This document shows, piece after piece, positions 1 to 11,827 of a DNA stretch of 64,000 nucleotides. Under the pieces are notes generated by a model that worked only from the letters and a program-made list of their open reading frames with translations, ran no database searches and was not told where the DNA came from. Position numbers and translations under genes: made by a program. Source of the stretch: Ciona savignyi (taxonomy: Eukaryota > Chordata > Ascidiacea > Phlebobranchia > Cionidae); NCBI GenBank assembly GCA_000149265.1, contig CH002886.1, positions 546,519 to 610,518 of the forward strand, given 5' to 3'. The stretch's first letter is position 1. The number at the start of each line of letters is the position of its first letter.

Positions 1-255
1 ACATGGATATTGCACATCACTTGGCAAATGGTGCAAAAGACCTCGGCCACCTAAGTGTCATTCTTATGAAGTGATTTAAGTGCAAAAACAATTAGAAAGC
101 TTCAAAGCGGTTGTTATTCGGAACAGATATATATATATGCACATAATATCTAACATAGTACCACATCTACATCATGATAATATACAACATTTATAAAATG
201 AAACACAGCAAAACTAATGCTTGAAGACATCAACTAAAAAATCCGAAACGAGAGT

Positions 256-924
256 TTAACAGGCACAGTTCCCAGTAGATTGCTCTTGGTCATTCTCCGA
301 TAGTCTGGTCCCTTTGTTCGCATTTCCAAGTGAGGGGTCCGACTCGAGACTCTCCGACATCTTGACACAAATTAAGTCGACCAGTCGTTCGAACACCTGC
401 TTCACGTTGACATTATCTTTGGCGCTGGTTTCAAAGAATTCGAACCCGAGTTGGTCGGCAAGTTGCTTCCCTCGTTCGGTAGAGATGACCCGTTCATCTT
501 CCATGTCACATTTGTTACCCACCAGTGTTACTTGCGCGTTGTCCCACGAATAAGTTTTAATTTGCGTCGACCAATCCTGTACACTGTTGAATGATTCCTC
601 GTTTGTGATGTCATACATAAGAATAAAGCCCATTGCGCCTCTATAATAAGCAGTGGTGATGGTTCTATATCGCTCTTGTCCCGCTGTGTCCCAAATTTGC
701 AATTTGACACGTTTATCATGACGAAACACGGTCTTCACTTTAAAATCAATGCCAACGGTGGAGACAAATGCACTAGTAAAGGAATCATCTGCATAACGAA
801 ACAGAAACGAGGTTTTTCCAACACTACTGTTGCCAATGATGAGCAATTTAAACATATAGTCGAAATTTTGATCAGCAGCATCTTTCTGTTGTTGTTGGAC
901 TGCATTAGAATTGGCCATTTTCAT
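256..924 (-). CDS. RAB3: Rab3 small GTPase, single exon, 222 aa
   Basis: Rab3 controls docking and release of secretory and synaptic vesicles on the cytosolic membrane face. The 222-residue protein shows a complete Ras-like fold: P-loop GNSSVGKT at residues 31-38, a switch I region ending [12 protein letters not shown], switch [13 protein letters not shown], guanine motifs NKCD and ETSAK, and a C-terminal CAC that fits double geranylgeranylation. The stretches around [17 protein letters not shown] and [18 protein letters not shown] are typical of Rab3 rather than Rab8, Rab10 or Rab27. Two starts are close together (MKM...); the second Met, MANSNAV, is equally possible. The gene has no introns, unlike most genes in this window and unlike vertebrate RAB3 genes, so it may descend from a retrocopy that stayed functional, since the frame is fully intact. 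The paralogue assignment within Rab3 is by memory of the family. Confidence 0.95.
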   Translation of the reverse strand: MKMANSNAVQQQQKDAADQNFDYMFKLLIIGNSSVGKTSFLFRYADDSFTSAFVSTVGIDFKVKTVFRHDKRVKLQIWDTAGQERYRTITTAYYRGAMGFILMYDITNEESFNSVQDWSTQIKTYSWDNAQVTLVGNKCDMEDERVISTERGKQLADQLGFEFFETSAKDNVNVKQVFERLVDLICVKMSESLESDPSLGNANKGTRLSENDQEQSTGNCAC

Positions 925-3900
925 GCGTTAGTACCGGTAGAAATGTGTAGTAAAGAATGTGGACGCCCGCTGTTCAAATATTTGCTGCTGTGGAACAAAG
1001 GCGACAACAAGTAGGTTGACGATGATTGATGCTTTAACAAGAGCTCAACCGTTGCAAGTCAGGGCACAAAACAAAACCTACAAAACCTAATTTAATTACC
1101 GGTACACCTGCTTGATGAATTCATAAAAATTAATGAAAGATTTAAATTATATATATAAAATGATTCCAAAAAAATAATAATAATAGGTACTATATATATC
1201 ATGATAACCATTATGAGTAAGTGGAAGACATTGTCAGTGTTATATACAACGCGTGTCAGAGTTATTACTAAAACTGATATTGAATCATCAGCTGTGTAGG
1301 ATGTGACTCAATGTGTATGCTGGTGCATTTCTTGTTCGAAAGACTGCTCATGAATAAATGATCGACCCCTATTTTTGACCATCCACTTAGTCAACTGCTA
1401 ATATATTTCTCTCTTGTTCATCTTCTGGTAGACCTTGGTTTTCAACTAATTATTGAAGAAGTCTAGTGCATTAACAATATTACAACATGCAAATCTAGTT
1501 GAGTAATCAATACCAATTTACTGTCTTACAATTCCATGCCATATGCCTTGAGATTAGTTTTTCTAAACGATTATAACTACCAGCATCCTAAAACATGCAT
1601 TTAAATTTCTTGGAAAATATTGTTTACAAAGTTTGACAAATGGTGTTTAACAATTTAACATTGCATAAATAGTCGGGGGAATTCATGGAAATGATTTATT
1701 CATCAGTTAGTTGAAAACTGTTGCCTTAAGACAAGATAAATGACAGAGGGCTGATGGTAATCTTGTGACATTTTGGATATAAGCTATCAAATACCACTGG
1801 ATCGGGGTAATTAGAAGAATTAGCATACATTATCAGATTACCTCTGGCATATTGTCGGCTTATTAAAAATGTTGCAATGTGTCGTAAATACTGAAGACGT
1901 TCCTTTTAAACCCACAGCCAATAATACACTTAGTTGGGACAATGTCTACAAAGTGCATTGCTCATGGAGCCTGTCAGTGGCTGGCTTTGACCACACAACT
2001 TTATGGCTGCCAATAAACCACCGACACAATTTCCGATTAAGGTAATTGGCCAAATGTACAATTAAACACACTTTTCACGTATCCACACTATTGGTATACA
2101 TGGTATGATTTAAGCTTATTTTTGAAACTGCCAAATAAGTTAAACAAAAGTTTGTTTCAGATGTGCCCTTTGCAACAGAGCGATGCTGACTAATATATAC
2201 TAAATTGTTATACAATAGCGATACAAATTGCAACCCCGGACTGTTGGTAAACAATACTTCACACCAAACAAGTGAGTCCCCTGATACTACCCGTGGGGGG
2301 GATACACAGGGTGTGGTGAGATCATTAACACTGGTTTTATCCCGATAGAATATTATCTTGACACCACTGGATCAAGCAATGTTTGTTAGAGTCTTGACCA
2401 GGTTCATTCGCTAATACCATATGGTTAATTTTAAAATACACATTGACAATGACTGCTAAATTCACAAACTTTTGATTTAATCTCTGGCAAGTGTCACCAA
2501 TGAAACTGGAATGCTAACAAGAAGTTGTATATATTGCATTGTATTATAGCTTCAGCTAAGTTAATTGTAAACATTAACATTCAACCAACGCAACTATTAC
2601 CCGAATGAGTATTAACCGTAGAGCTTCCACACCCACACATTTTAAAACTACAAAGTTACCCTGTAGAATTGAACTGTTTAAAACTATTAAATGTCGTCAT
2701 CATCTCATAACTAAACTGTTATAAAATGTGTAGTCACTGTGATAAATTTCCATATTGCATAAAAAGTTATTAACTTAAAAATAATAATTTAAACACAAGA
2801 CAGCAAAACAAACAGCCATTAAAATACGAACATATTTTGAAGGCTCTTTTTACCAATTAGGCCCAAAGTATTTGGTTTGTAGTCCATACCCTATATGCCT
2901 GTCTTACACGGTAGTCTCTTAAGCAGACGAAACAATCCAGTTATAACGCAGTGAAATGGGGGTTGAATGGTTTGTCAGTTACGGTACTAGTAATTCCACA
3001 ACATTGCAATAACCCCCTGAACTAAAGTACCTAGTTTATAATATACAAAAACGTGGATAAACATGAATATGCTATCCTAAAACAAATACGCTAACCACGA
3101 CGCTGGTGCAACTACATCTACGCAAACATTCCTTTAAATTCGTAAAATCGCTTTCGCTTATTACGTCATAAACCGCCTTCTTTCTTCTAAAGCGAATAAC
3201 GTCTGATCGAGACTACAGAAATCACAAGACGTTTCACAGTTGTTTATATTTTATTTCTATGACGATCTCAATAGGAAAAGGAGCGTTCTGTACAATTCAC
3301 GTCCACGAGACCAAATATAAACCACGCAGTGTGATTGCACAGGAATGTGACATAAAAATACAATCAAATAACTAGGATAGGCCAACCACATATTTAACAT
3401 TAGATATACTCTTGGTGATTTTGTCGATATCTGCTATATGTGTGCGACTTTTAAGATTTAATTGTTTGGGAGAGGAAATATTAGTCCCTTGAAAATTGCA
3501 TTTAAAACGAAAGTCAGCAAACAATGATATGCTGCATAGGCTTAACGACAGTTATAAAATCGGTGTTGTGTACACATATAGGCTTCCAGAAATTCCTCTG
3601 CAGACTGATGCTTACTTTAGTAGTTTTCGACTTTACGCCGGCGTGAAAAAACTTCGAGTGAGTTATAGCAATGATTATTATGGTCAGATTACTATTGGAG
3701 CTGTTGCTTCAGTTTTTGTTTAACACATTTACCAAATTGGTTGAGGCAACGTCCAATGACTTTTTCCACAACATGTAGGACCTACATAAGTTTCATTGAC
3801 CGTAGCCTACTGCAGTTTTCAGAAATGGCAAACCATTCAATCGATTTTTGACGTCATGTCCCGAATGGCTGTTGTTCCAAACGTCATCGATCGATTGAAA

Positions 3901-6056
3901 ATATGTTGCATTTCGAGATTTATCCTAAAACTTCTTCGTGGTCTTGTGTCCGTCTTAAAATATTTTTCGATTCAAGATGATTATGAATATTTAGTTCTTT
4001 ATATGTCTTGTATAATATTACGATTTAATCTGTATTTTGTATAGTTTGATTTTTGTTCCTCTGATGCAAATAATATAATATTAATTACATTTAACAAGTG
4101 GAAAAAATATTGCAAAGTGACAGTCGTTGATTATAAAATGAAAATATTTTAGAGGTCGTCAGTTGTCAAACCTAATCATTATTCATTTAAATTGCAATTA
4201 AAAACGTTTAATAATTTAAAATTACTACACTAAAGCCTTACTCCATGTAAGGCAAACCGTGAAATGGGAAGTCGATTTTAGGAGGGTGGGCCTAACCAAC
4301 GTGAGATCAACATTAAAAAATATAATTCCACTGGTAATTGTTACAGGTACACCACTAACCATAAACCAACAGTGAAATAATTTAAGTTAAAGTTGTAAAC
4401 TTATACCTTCTTATAGGCAAGAGTGCCGTATTTTTATAATTATGAGATAGCTTTCTGGAGGAGCGAATAAAGAGTGGATTGAATAAGTTAGTGAATAATG
4501 TGCATATGTAGTTAACCCTGCATCAGGACTAAAGTAAAACATTAAAATGCATAAAATAATTTATTGATTATATAACTCCCAGTGGTATATGGCCCTACTA
4601 GTTTATTAAAGCTCCATAGTGTTTTCCCAGTCCCTTTTATATTTGTACACTCGACATTATTTAGTATATGCATAAGTTCCCTAAGTCATAAAATGAATGA
4701 TAATGTAAAAATGCGACAAGCAAACAACTTTAATAACACGCTAATTCAGTTCTGAAACCGCGAAAAATAATTGCCTATGCAGGCCTTTGACTAGTAGTGA
4801 CAATGCTAATTTCAGCAATTGTAACACCAGTATTACATTTGTGCTTTTATAATTGGAACCTTATTTATAAGGAACGGTAAATGCTCGTCGCACAAGCTGG
4901 CCAACGTTTTACTTTATCCCGACTAATCGCTGTATTAAATCCGGCTAGGAAACTCAACCGGTAAGACCGTTTGCGGTCTGGGGGTTAGACGCGGGCTAAT
5001 TGGTTGTGGCCTATAGGGCAAGGCAATTAGCGGACATCACCTTATCTCATTTAATAAATGGGGTCGCGCAGGTCGCTTTACCACACACTTTTCTTCCAGG
5101 CTTATTAGTGTAATTTTTTAATTAGCGGCCACGTCCAAATAACTCCAAATCAAAATTCACTAACACGACCACCCCGCTAATGCGACCGTTTGATGACGGT
5201 CCCATAGGTGGTCAGGAAAGCGGGATTTCACTGTATATGGTAAAACATCCTAGAATATGATTCGAAATATATGGTACATCCCTATTAGCTTGGATGTTGT
5301 TGTGTCGCAGTTCAGCCGAATGGTGGCAGATACGAAACTGATCGCTAGCTAGTAAGTTTCATCATTGGACACGGTACTAAGCTGGCATTACCGGATCCAG
5401 TGGAATGATGGGTTCCACCAAGTTGAAGGAAGGTGTGGATCGCACATAACACACTGCAATAGCTACATTAACCCGACAGTGGGCGCGAGGTAATCTCACA
5501 ATTGCCCGTGTATTAACGCCCCATTTTTTCATTCACGAGAATAAACAAATATTAGTATCCTATCCAATCTTAATGTATCAGAATTCACAATATAAAAACA
5601 AAAAATATCGTGGCGGTGACGTACTTATTCGCCCTTGTGTGCAGCGTAAATAGCAATTTTGACTTGCACTAAACTTTTTAATTGCAAATATGAGAGATAA
5701 TATATTTTTATCAATAACCAAAAACACATACGTTGGCGGGAAATACAAACTGGGTTGCTTGGTAGGTACTTAATCTTATACACCACAGCACAACTTCTCA
5801 TAGATGTTGGCACAGAATAGCAACAACCTTTGATATAAAAACACTGGTAGTAAGCATAGAGGACCGGGTCGTATCTATTTTAGATTTGACACAATTGTCC
5901 TAATTATCAAAATAACAGCGCGAAAACTGCATTACATTTCAAATCAAAACTTGCTTGCAAACTAATAAAGCAGCGCGTCAAAATACAATCTGCAAAAGAA
6001 CATTCTGAGTTATCGTTGCTGCAGAGTGCACGATAAGTGCTTCAAGCAGTTTGTTA
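925..6056. other. Non-coding stretch between Rab3 and the hAT element
   Basis: I see no convincing gene here. Open frames at 3496-3723 and 3796-4044 are short, match no family I know, and have low-complexity AT-rich flanks. A degraded minus-strand SINE piece is visible near 1931-2000 (GACAATGTCTACAAAGTGC). A tRNA-like head lies near 4950-5080 (AACTCAACCGGTAAGACC), followed to about 5235 by GC-richer repeat-like DNA ending in a GGGATTTCACTGTAT motif. A SINE copy sits at 5285-5565. The first kilobase upstream of Rab3 (925-2000) should hold its promoter, but I cannot point to a core element. Confidence 0.6.
5285..5565 (+). repeat. tRNA-derived SINE copy (family A)
   Basis: Diverged full-length copy of the SINE best seen at 55681-56020. 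It shows the tRNA-like head (TTCAGCCGAATGGTGGCAG, then ACGAAACTG), the middle motif GGATCCAGTGGAATGATGGG, then CACACTGCAATAGCT, CCCGACAGTGGGCGCGAGG and the terminal TTCACGAGAATAAAC followed by ATCCTATCC. Confidence 0.7.
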
Positions 6057-6064
6057 TGTTAGGA

Positions 6065-6951
6065 CAGGGATGTCCAACCTGCGGCCCGCGGGCCGCACTG
6101 CGGCCCACCTGAGATTTGTGTGCGGCCCGCTGGTCATTTTTACTCTAAGTAGTATTTCGAACTTTAAATCTTGGCCTAATTCAAACGTATCAGTTAGCTT
6201 TTAGGGACGCAGTAAACATCAAAACTGCAGAAAGAAACCGACGGACGACAAACACTTATCTCATTGACTTTGTAGGCCTATTACAGAAATAAGTTTTTGT
6301 TTCTTTCTATATGTGTGTTATTTGTTCCTTTTTTCAAAGATGAAATTAATGGCTTTTAATTGTTTCTTTATGTACCCATTCAGGGTTGGAATTAAGGGAT
6401 CGCTATTCGCGAAACGTTTTCTAAAGTTTGCGAATTACAATATTTAACAAACTCGCGAAAATATATATTACCGGTACTGATTTCACGCACTTTTAATAAT
6501 AAATCCTCAACACGTTAATATAACATTGTTTGCCTTCAACATAACATTATTTATTTACCTTGGCTTTACTTTACATTATTGACGCATAATAAGCATTGCT
6601 ATCACAAGGCAATAATGGCCATTATGCGTTAATATACCTCGATTCCTTTATTTATGATTGGCGAGATGCGACACACCCCTTTTAAATTTACGTTTATTGC
6701 AATTTATCATTACTGTACTACTAAATAACGGTACTGTCTGCTTTATGAAATAAATATCTTTCTGGTAGTTTAAGGCAATTATCATAACCAAATTTTTTTT
6801 CGAGCGTTCCTTATCCGCGCATTTCGCAAATCATCTCAAAACCATTTATTCGAACCTTGCCATTTTTATTGAAATTTAATAGGTTCTGCGGCCCATTGAA
6901 TTATTTTAAGTGACAATGCGGCCCATTACAATAAAAGGTTGGACATCCCTG
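6065..6951. mobile_element. Non-autonomous hAT-type DNA transposon, 887 bp
   Basis: The ends are perfect 16-bp terminal inverted repeats, CAGGGATGTCCAACCT at 6065-6080 and its reverse complement at 6936-6951. The element is flanked by an exact 8-bp target duplication, TGTTAGGA at 6057-6064 and 6952-6959. TIRs starting CAGGG and 8-bp duplications are the signature of the hAT superfamily. Subterminal DNA carries repeated TGCGGCCC / GCGGCCCATT blocks at both ends (6080-6130 and 6888-6930), likely transposase-binding repeats. No transposase frame is visible, so the element is a deletion derivative or MITE-like copy needing a partner for movement. Confidence 0.92.
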
Positions 6952-6961
6952 TGTTAGGAGG

Positions 6962-7040
6962 TATGATATTCATGTTTTTACCCGAAAATGGGAAAACACA
7001 AGAGGCGTTAACGCTCGGGCCATCGTCAGAATACTTAACA
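6962..7040 (-). repeat. SINE family A 3' fragment
   Basis: Fragment of the SINE tail in reverse orientation (GATATTCATGTTTTTACCC, then AATGGGAAAACAC and CATCGTCAGA). It abuts the right end of the hAT element, so the hAT element probably landed within or beside this older SINE. Confidence 0.65.
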
Positions 7041-7116
7041 CATAATACCTGGTTTATTATATATTAGACTGACCTGTACTTTGTTTGATCCAGTCCAGCG
7101 ATAGGCTTTGATTAAA

Positions 7117-9618
7117 ATGGCACGTAAAAGAAAAGTTGTAAAGAAACAGGTTAAAGATGAAAATTTAGTGAATATGAAGCAAATGAAAATAGACGAAATA
7201 ATTCAGCATCACGATGCAGAAGGTAAGATTTTTTAATTGTTCCAGAACAAGGTAACTACCAATTGAATTTTTACTTTTTCCAGTGGAAATGCAAATAGAA
7301 GCAATGCGGAGAGCTGCACAATCTATTGTAGATAATATGAAAAAAGAACTGAACATGACTTTAATGAGCTTGCCCAAACATGTGAAGGAAATGACTGTGA
7401 GAGAATATCTCCAAAAATTCCTTTCTGCTTCGAAAGCTCAGGTATTTAAATTGTTTTTGTTATGAAAGTTACCCGACTGAATAGCTTGGTTGGTTAGTGC
7501 GTCGCCTTTCAGCCGAGTGGTTGTAGGGTTAAAACTGGTCACTAACTTGTCAGTTATGGCATTGGACAAAACTTTTAGTGGACATTGCCAGGACCCAGTG
7601 GTTTATTTGATTCTACAAAAATTGAAGAAACATTTTAATCATACACAGCACATTGCAATGGCTCTGGTTACCCGATAGTGAACGTGAGGTAATGTGACGA
7701 TTGCCAGTGTGATAATACATGTTGTGTTTTGTCATTCACGGAGATAAACATGATTTTCCTATTTTACAATTTTCGATTGATATGTATCTTTTAAACTACA
7801 ACTTTACATCCCTTAATATAAAACACAGATTTTATTTAATTGCTCTTGTTTTTGATTTGTATATAATATTCTTACTTGCATGACTATTTGTGAAGGTAAT
7901 TGGTGGTCCAAAATAAATTATCAATCTCAATACTCTTAATAAACCAGGCAGTATATGCAATCGACTGACTTCGCTTAATTTGCCATTAATGTTTGTAATA
8001 TCAGGGTGAACCAATGGAGGAAACGAGTGTTGATCTCCTGGCCACCCCACACCCGTCCGCTAATGGTTGGTTACCAGTTTGATTTGTTTAAAATATCAAT
8101 ACTATTTATTTATGGCTAGATTTTGTTATATCAAGTGGATATCAACCATGTCTGCATTGCATCTCCAATTATTACTTTATTTATTGACTTGTTTTAACCA
8201 AGGAGGGAACAAATAAATCCAACTAAACTATTGTTCAAACATGACTTAAACATACCAGCAGTCAACATGCATCTTTATACATAGTATATACAGAAACTTG
8301 TTGTTTTGCCAGGGTTGTAAAGGACCAATATCTTGGTGAAATACTCATTTTGAGAGGTTTATTTTAAATTAAAACTAGTTTATTCATTTTTTGCCCCAAG
8401 TTAAAACACGTAATTAAAAAAAAGGATTTTATTTTAACGAATACGGCGGACTCTACCGTCAAAGTATATAGTAGGTGTGAGTTAATGGTAGCACGCTACT
8501 GAAGTCCGTTATTTTTTAAAATTTGTTTATTATTTACAGCATCTGGGCCGATTTGTTTTGTGGACGGCACCCCTGTTGTTGGAGCTAGAACAATGTAAGT
8601 TTATATTTATATTATTAGGATAGTCCTGTTTTATCCCTATTAATGGGAAAATGTATTCTGAGCATTATGATTTTCCTATCACTGTCGGGTTAATGGACCA
8701 ATGCAGTGTGTATATGAATAACATGTTACTACTGTTTTAGTTAATCCATATATCCACTGAGTTCAGGCAATGTTTTCTGAATACTTTGCTGAGTAACTAC
8801 ACCCACTACTAGTTTTGATTCCATGATGTTTCAAGTCAAGTGCAACATACTAACCATCCAACGATGGGTGGATTCCTTTGTCGAGATGCAACTTTTCAAA
8901 ACATTTTCAATTTCTGATAAACAATTAGCATTTTAGTAAAACCCCCACAATAAGGGTTGTATGCAGTGTTTGGTTTAGCGTAAACAGAAAATTGGTCATA
9001 CTAACGTAGTTACTCAGTCTTGATATGTGCTTTACCAAACGTAATATTATTTTCCCATTTTGCTGGTAAAAAAAACTCAACGATTGCCCCAAAGGTTGTC
9101 ATAGTAAAGGTAAAGTTTCTTGTATAATATCTCTATTTTACACAGGAATGTGACAAGTACAGCGAAACGACTGATGAGCCGGAAAGATGCTGCAGATTGC
9201 CAGCTTCAGTTTATATCTAGCGCTGGAAGCCCTTTAAGACTCGCTGTAATTTTCTTTCTGGTTCATATTTGACCTAGTGTGTTAAAACTGTGAATTTTCC
9301 GCTTACGGTGTAGGTTGACGGTGTGCATGCAGTAAGGCTGTCTGTCTAATGCGGTAAAGCTGACTGTGTCATAAAAGAAATATCAAATGGATTAGGCAAA
9401 TAAAGAAGGCAAACGACATAAAAAATAAATAAAACTACTGTGTTTTTGAATTTGTGAAAAGCAGTAACCTGTATTTCTTTTATCGTGTTGTATTAACCTG
9501 TTTCCTCATAATCTCCTTTCACCAGACAAGCGAGATGTCGAAGGAAATGCAGAAAAAGATCGCTGATGCATTCGCTGTCTTGCTCAATGAAGCTGAAAAG
9601 GAGAAAGAATTGAATTAA
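7117..9618 (+). CDS. CDCA8: Borealin / CDCA8-like chromosomal passenger subunit, six exons, 190 aa
   Basis: Borealin is the scaffold that, with survivin and INCENP, targets Aurora B to centromeres and the spindle midzone. Exons joined by phase: 7117-7222, 7284-7441, 8005-8065, 8540-8594, 9146-9245, 9526-9618 (570 coding nt plus stop in one open frame). The product starts MARKRKVVKKQVKDENLVNM. The N-terminal helix IQHHDAEVEMQIEAMRRAA with LPKHVKEMTVREYLQKF matches the borealin N-terminal domain that packs with survivin and INCENP (compare human FLKDFDREVEIRIKQIE and LPKALREMNWLDYF, from memory). The C-terminal half has a short conserved block (SAGSPLRL) and a charged helix ending EAEKEKELN. 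At 190 aa it is shorter than human borealin (280 aa), with a reduced linker. Intron 2 carries a SINE. It might also be called Dasra/australin; one copy only is seen here. Confidence 0.85.
7478..7765 (+). repeat. SINE family A copy in borealin intron 2
   Basis: Sense-oriented copy: head GTGCGTCGCCTTTCAGCCG, then GACATTGCCAGGACCCAGTG, CATTGCAATGGCTCTGGTTA and tail GTCATTCACGGAGATAAACA. Diverged but full-length, about 285 bp. Confidence 0.75.
8618..8850 (-). repeat. Degraded SINE family A copy in borealin intron 4
   Basis: Reverse-oriented traces of the family: TTATCCCTATTAATGGGAAA, ATCACTGTCGGGTTAATGG, CAATGCAGTGTG, then ATCCACTGAGTTCAGGCAAT. An old, partly decayed copy. Confidence 0.55.
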
Positions 9619-9624
9619 GTGGAT

Positions 9625-10070
9625 AAATATTCTACCCCATTCTTTATTTTTTACTTTTTTCTTGGTATTCACCCATTTTTTAATATTTTCCCTATTCTTG
9701 ATACTCACCCCATTCTAGATATTCTCCCCATTCTTGATATACACCCCATTCTAGATATTCTCCCCATTCTTGATGTTACCCCATTCTTGATATACACCCC
9801 ATTCTAGATATTCTCCCCATTTTTGATGTTACCCCATTCTTGATATACACCCCATTCTAGATATTCTCCCCATTCTTGATGTTACCCCATTCTTGATATA
9901 CACCCCATTCTAGATATTCTCCCCATTCTTGATGTTACCCCATTCTTGATATACACCCTATTCTAGATATTCTCCCCATTCTTGATGTTACCCCATTCTT
10001 GATATACACCCTATTCTAGATATTCTCCCCATTCTAGATATTTTCCCCAATTCTTAATGTTCATCCAAAT
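9625..10070 (+). repeat. 53-bp higher-order minisatellite next to the borealin stop
   Basis: A tandem array starts within a few tens of bases of the borealin stop codon. The core unit is 53 bp made of three related 17-18-bp sub-units: CCCCATTCTTGATATACA, CCCCATTCTAGATATTCT and CCCCATTCTTGATGTTA. Roughly six units are seen, clean in the middle (9760-10030) and fraying at both edges. A polyadenylation signal AATAAA follows at 10212-10217, so the array probably lies inside the borealin 3' untranslated region. The open frame across its left edge is a by-product of the repeat. Confidence 0.85.
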
Positions 10071-10211
10071 CTTTATTTCCCCCCTGATATTAACTCCTTT
10101 GTTTATCTTTGCCATTTTTATCTTTGTTTACCATTGTGCTTACATTTTGTGACATAAATAATAGAAAAGCTCACCTTAGCTTACCAAACTGCCAACACAA
10201 AGAAATCTTTC

Positions 10212-10217
10212 AATAAA
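10212..10217 (+). promoter_or_regulatory. Candidate polyadenylation signal of borealin
   Basis: AATAAA hexamer, the first canonical sense signal after the 3' minisatellite. Usage is inferred from position only. Confidence 0.4.
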
Positions 10218-10219
10218 TT

Positions 10220-11410
10220 CTTTGTAATATGTGTTGTTAAGCAGCACGTTGTGTCTGGTATGGCATTGTAGTTGACAAAGGCAACAGCATTTAGTTTGGC
10301 AGTATTAAATTGGATTATATGCCTAAAATTTCTATTTTGTTACTATTACAAGAATAGTTTATCTACTTTGTACGATTGGTGTGAAGAAAAACACGCGGAA
10401 CTTTTAGGGTATCTTTATTTCTACTAATTCATTCGGTATATTTGCTATTTATTCTATTTCAAAGGTAAGAAATATGGTCCGTGGCTCAATATTTTGGAAT
10501 GGTGTTTGTTTTTATCCGTTTTTTCCCTGTCATTGAAATATATATTTAATTAGAAATTTGGAAACCAATTACATCAGAATGGTAACAATGTATCAGAAGA
10601 AGAGCAGCGTTGTTTTCATTTGTTGGCAGATAAAATATAAGCTCAGTCATAGCTAATGCCATCTCGTGGAAAGCCAACGACACTAGCGGTAAACAGACAT
10701 TGGAAATTTGACGGATAAATATTATAATTTAACAAATAGAAAATCTAATACTTGTGCAATTTAATACTTTACAATTAGAAGCAATGGAAATGTAAAAGTA
10801 GATTAGTAGCGAAGTATTTTAACATTAAACGCAAAATTTCATTTCATAACGTTTCGACGCAGTTTTAATCTTTAAATTTCTGTTTAATTTTCTATTTCTT
10901 ATTGGAATAAGGATATAGGAATAGGATATTCATGTTTATATTCCTATATAACATTACATAAATTATGTAATAAATAACATTACATTTGTAAACCTAAAAT
11001 TTAGAAGAAAGAATTGCTCTTTACGAATAAAAATCTTCTGTAACCTACATCAGTAAGTTGGTTTAAAGTGTCCCACAAGTGCAACAGGGGTCGTAATCTT
11101 TCTAATTTATTACAGGAAAAACAAATGCGTACTGATAACAATGGCGCATAAAATAGTCGTATTACTTCGCCACCAACAAGTCACTATTAGTTTTTAGAGT
11201 AATGTCTATATATAGCTAACTTATACATAAGGTATGGTGTATCGTTTTTTATAGATGCCCATAATCCCTGTATTAATTTTAGAACCTAAAAACTGGGCTA
11301 TGTCACAAACTTTATATTTATTAGCCTAAGCTTTAGGCATTGTTTGCTATTGAACAATTTGGTGATGGCATACAAATGACAGTCTTGCTGTTCTGTCGTT
11401 TAGCTTAGAG
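10220..11410. other. Non-coding spacer between borealin and OGA
   Basis: AT-rich DNA with no gene-like frame. I see nothing I can name besides the SINE that begins at 11411. Confidence 0.5.
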
Positions 11411-11705
11411 TATTGTGTGGATGGGATATTTATGTTATTCTTCCAAAACGGGAAAATTCAAGCGGTGTTAACACCATATCATATGATATTTATGTTTATC
11501 CTCGTGGCCGTGAATGAGAAAACTAAGGAAGTTGAGATTAACTAGTGCCCACCGGTGGGTTGTTGGACCTATTTCCGTTAAGAGTCTTGCCCAAGGACAC
11601 AACTGAGTAGCTAGTGACCAGTTTCGAATCTGCAACCTTAGGGTTGGGAGGCGACATACTAACCCACCAAGCTAATCGGTCAGCTTGTGCTACCATACGT
11701 CCGAA
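11411..11705 (-). repeat. SINE family A copy upstream of OGA
   Basis: Reverse-oriented copy about 120 bp before the OGA start: GATATTTATGTTATTC at its tail end, TGTTGGACCTATTTCCGTTA, GTCTTGCCCAAGGACACAAC, GACCAGTTTCGAATCTGCAA and the head CCACCAAGCTAATCGGTCAG. The OGA promoter must lie in or around it. Confidence 0.75.
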
Positions 11706-11827
11706 TCTCACAGACACCGATGACGAATGATTCTTCACACTATTAATTATTGATAACTTGTACTAACTACCAGCTTAGAAAATCATTTAATATCAAAATA
11801 AATTAATATTTGTGTACTGGCAGCTAA

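Noticed and set aside
3496-4044. Two small open frames of 75 and 82 codons
   Set aside because: No family resemblance, no splice or promoter context, AT-rich composition typical of chance frames.
9619-9807. Open frame of 62 codons rich in HPILDILPILD-like words
   Set aside because: It is the translation of the 53-bp minisatellite and has no independent support.
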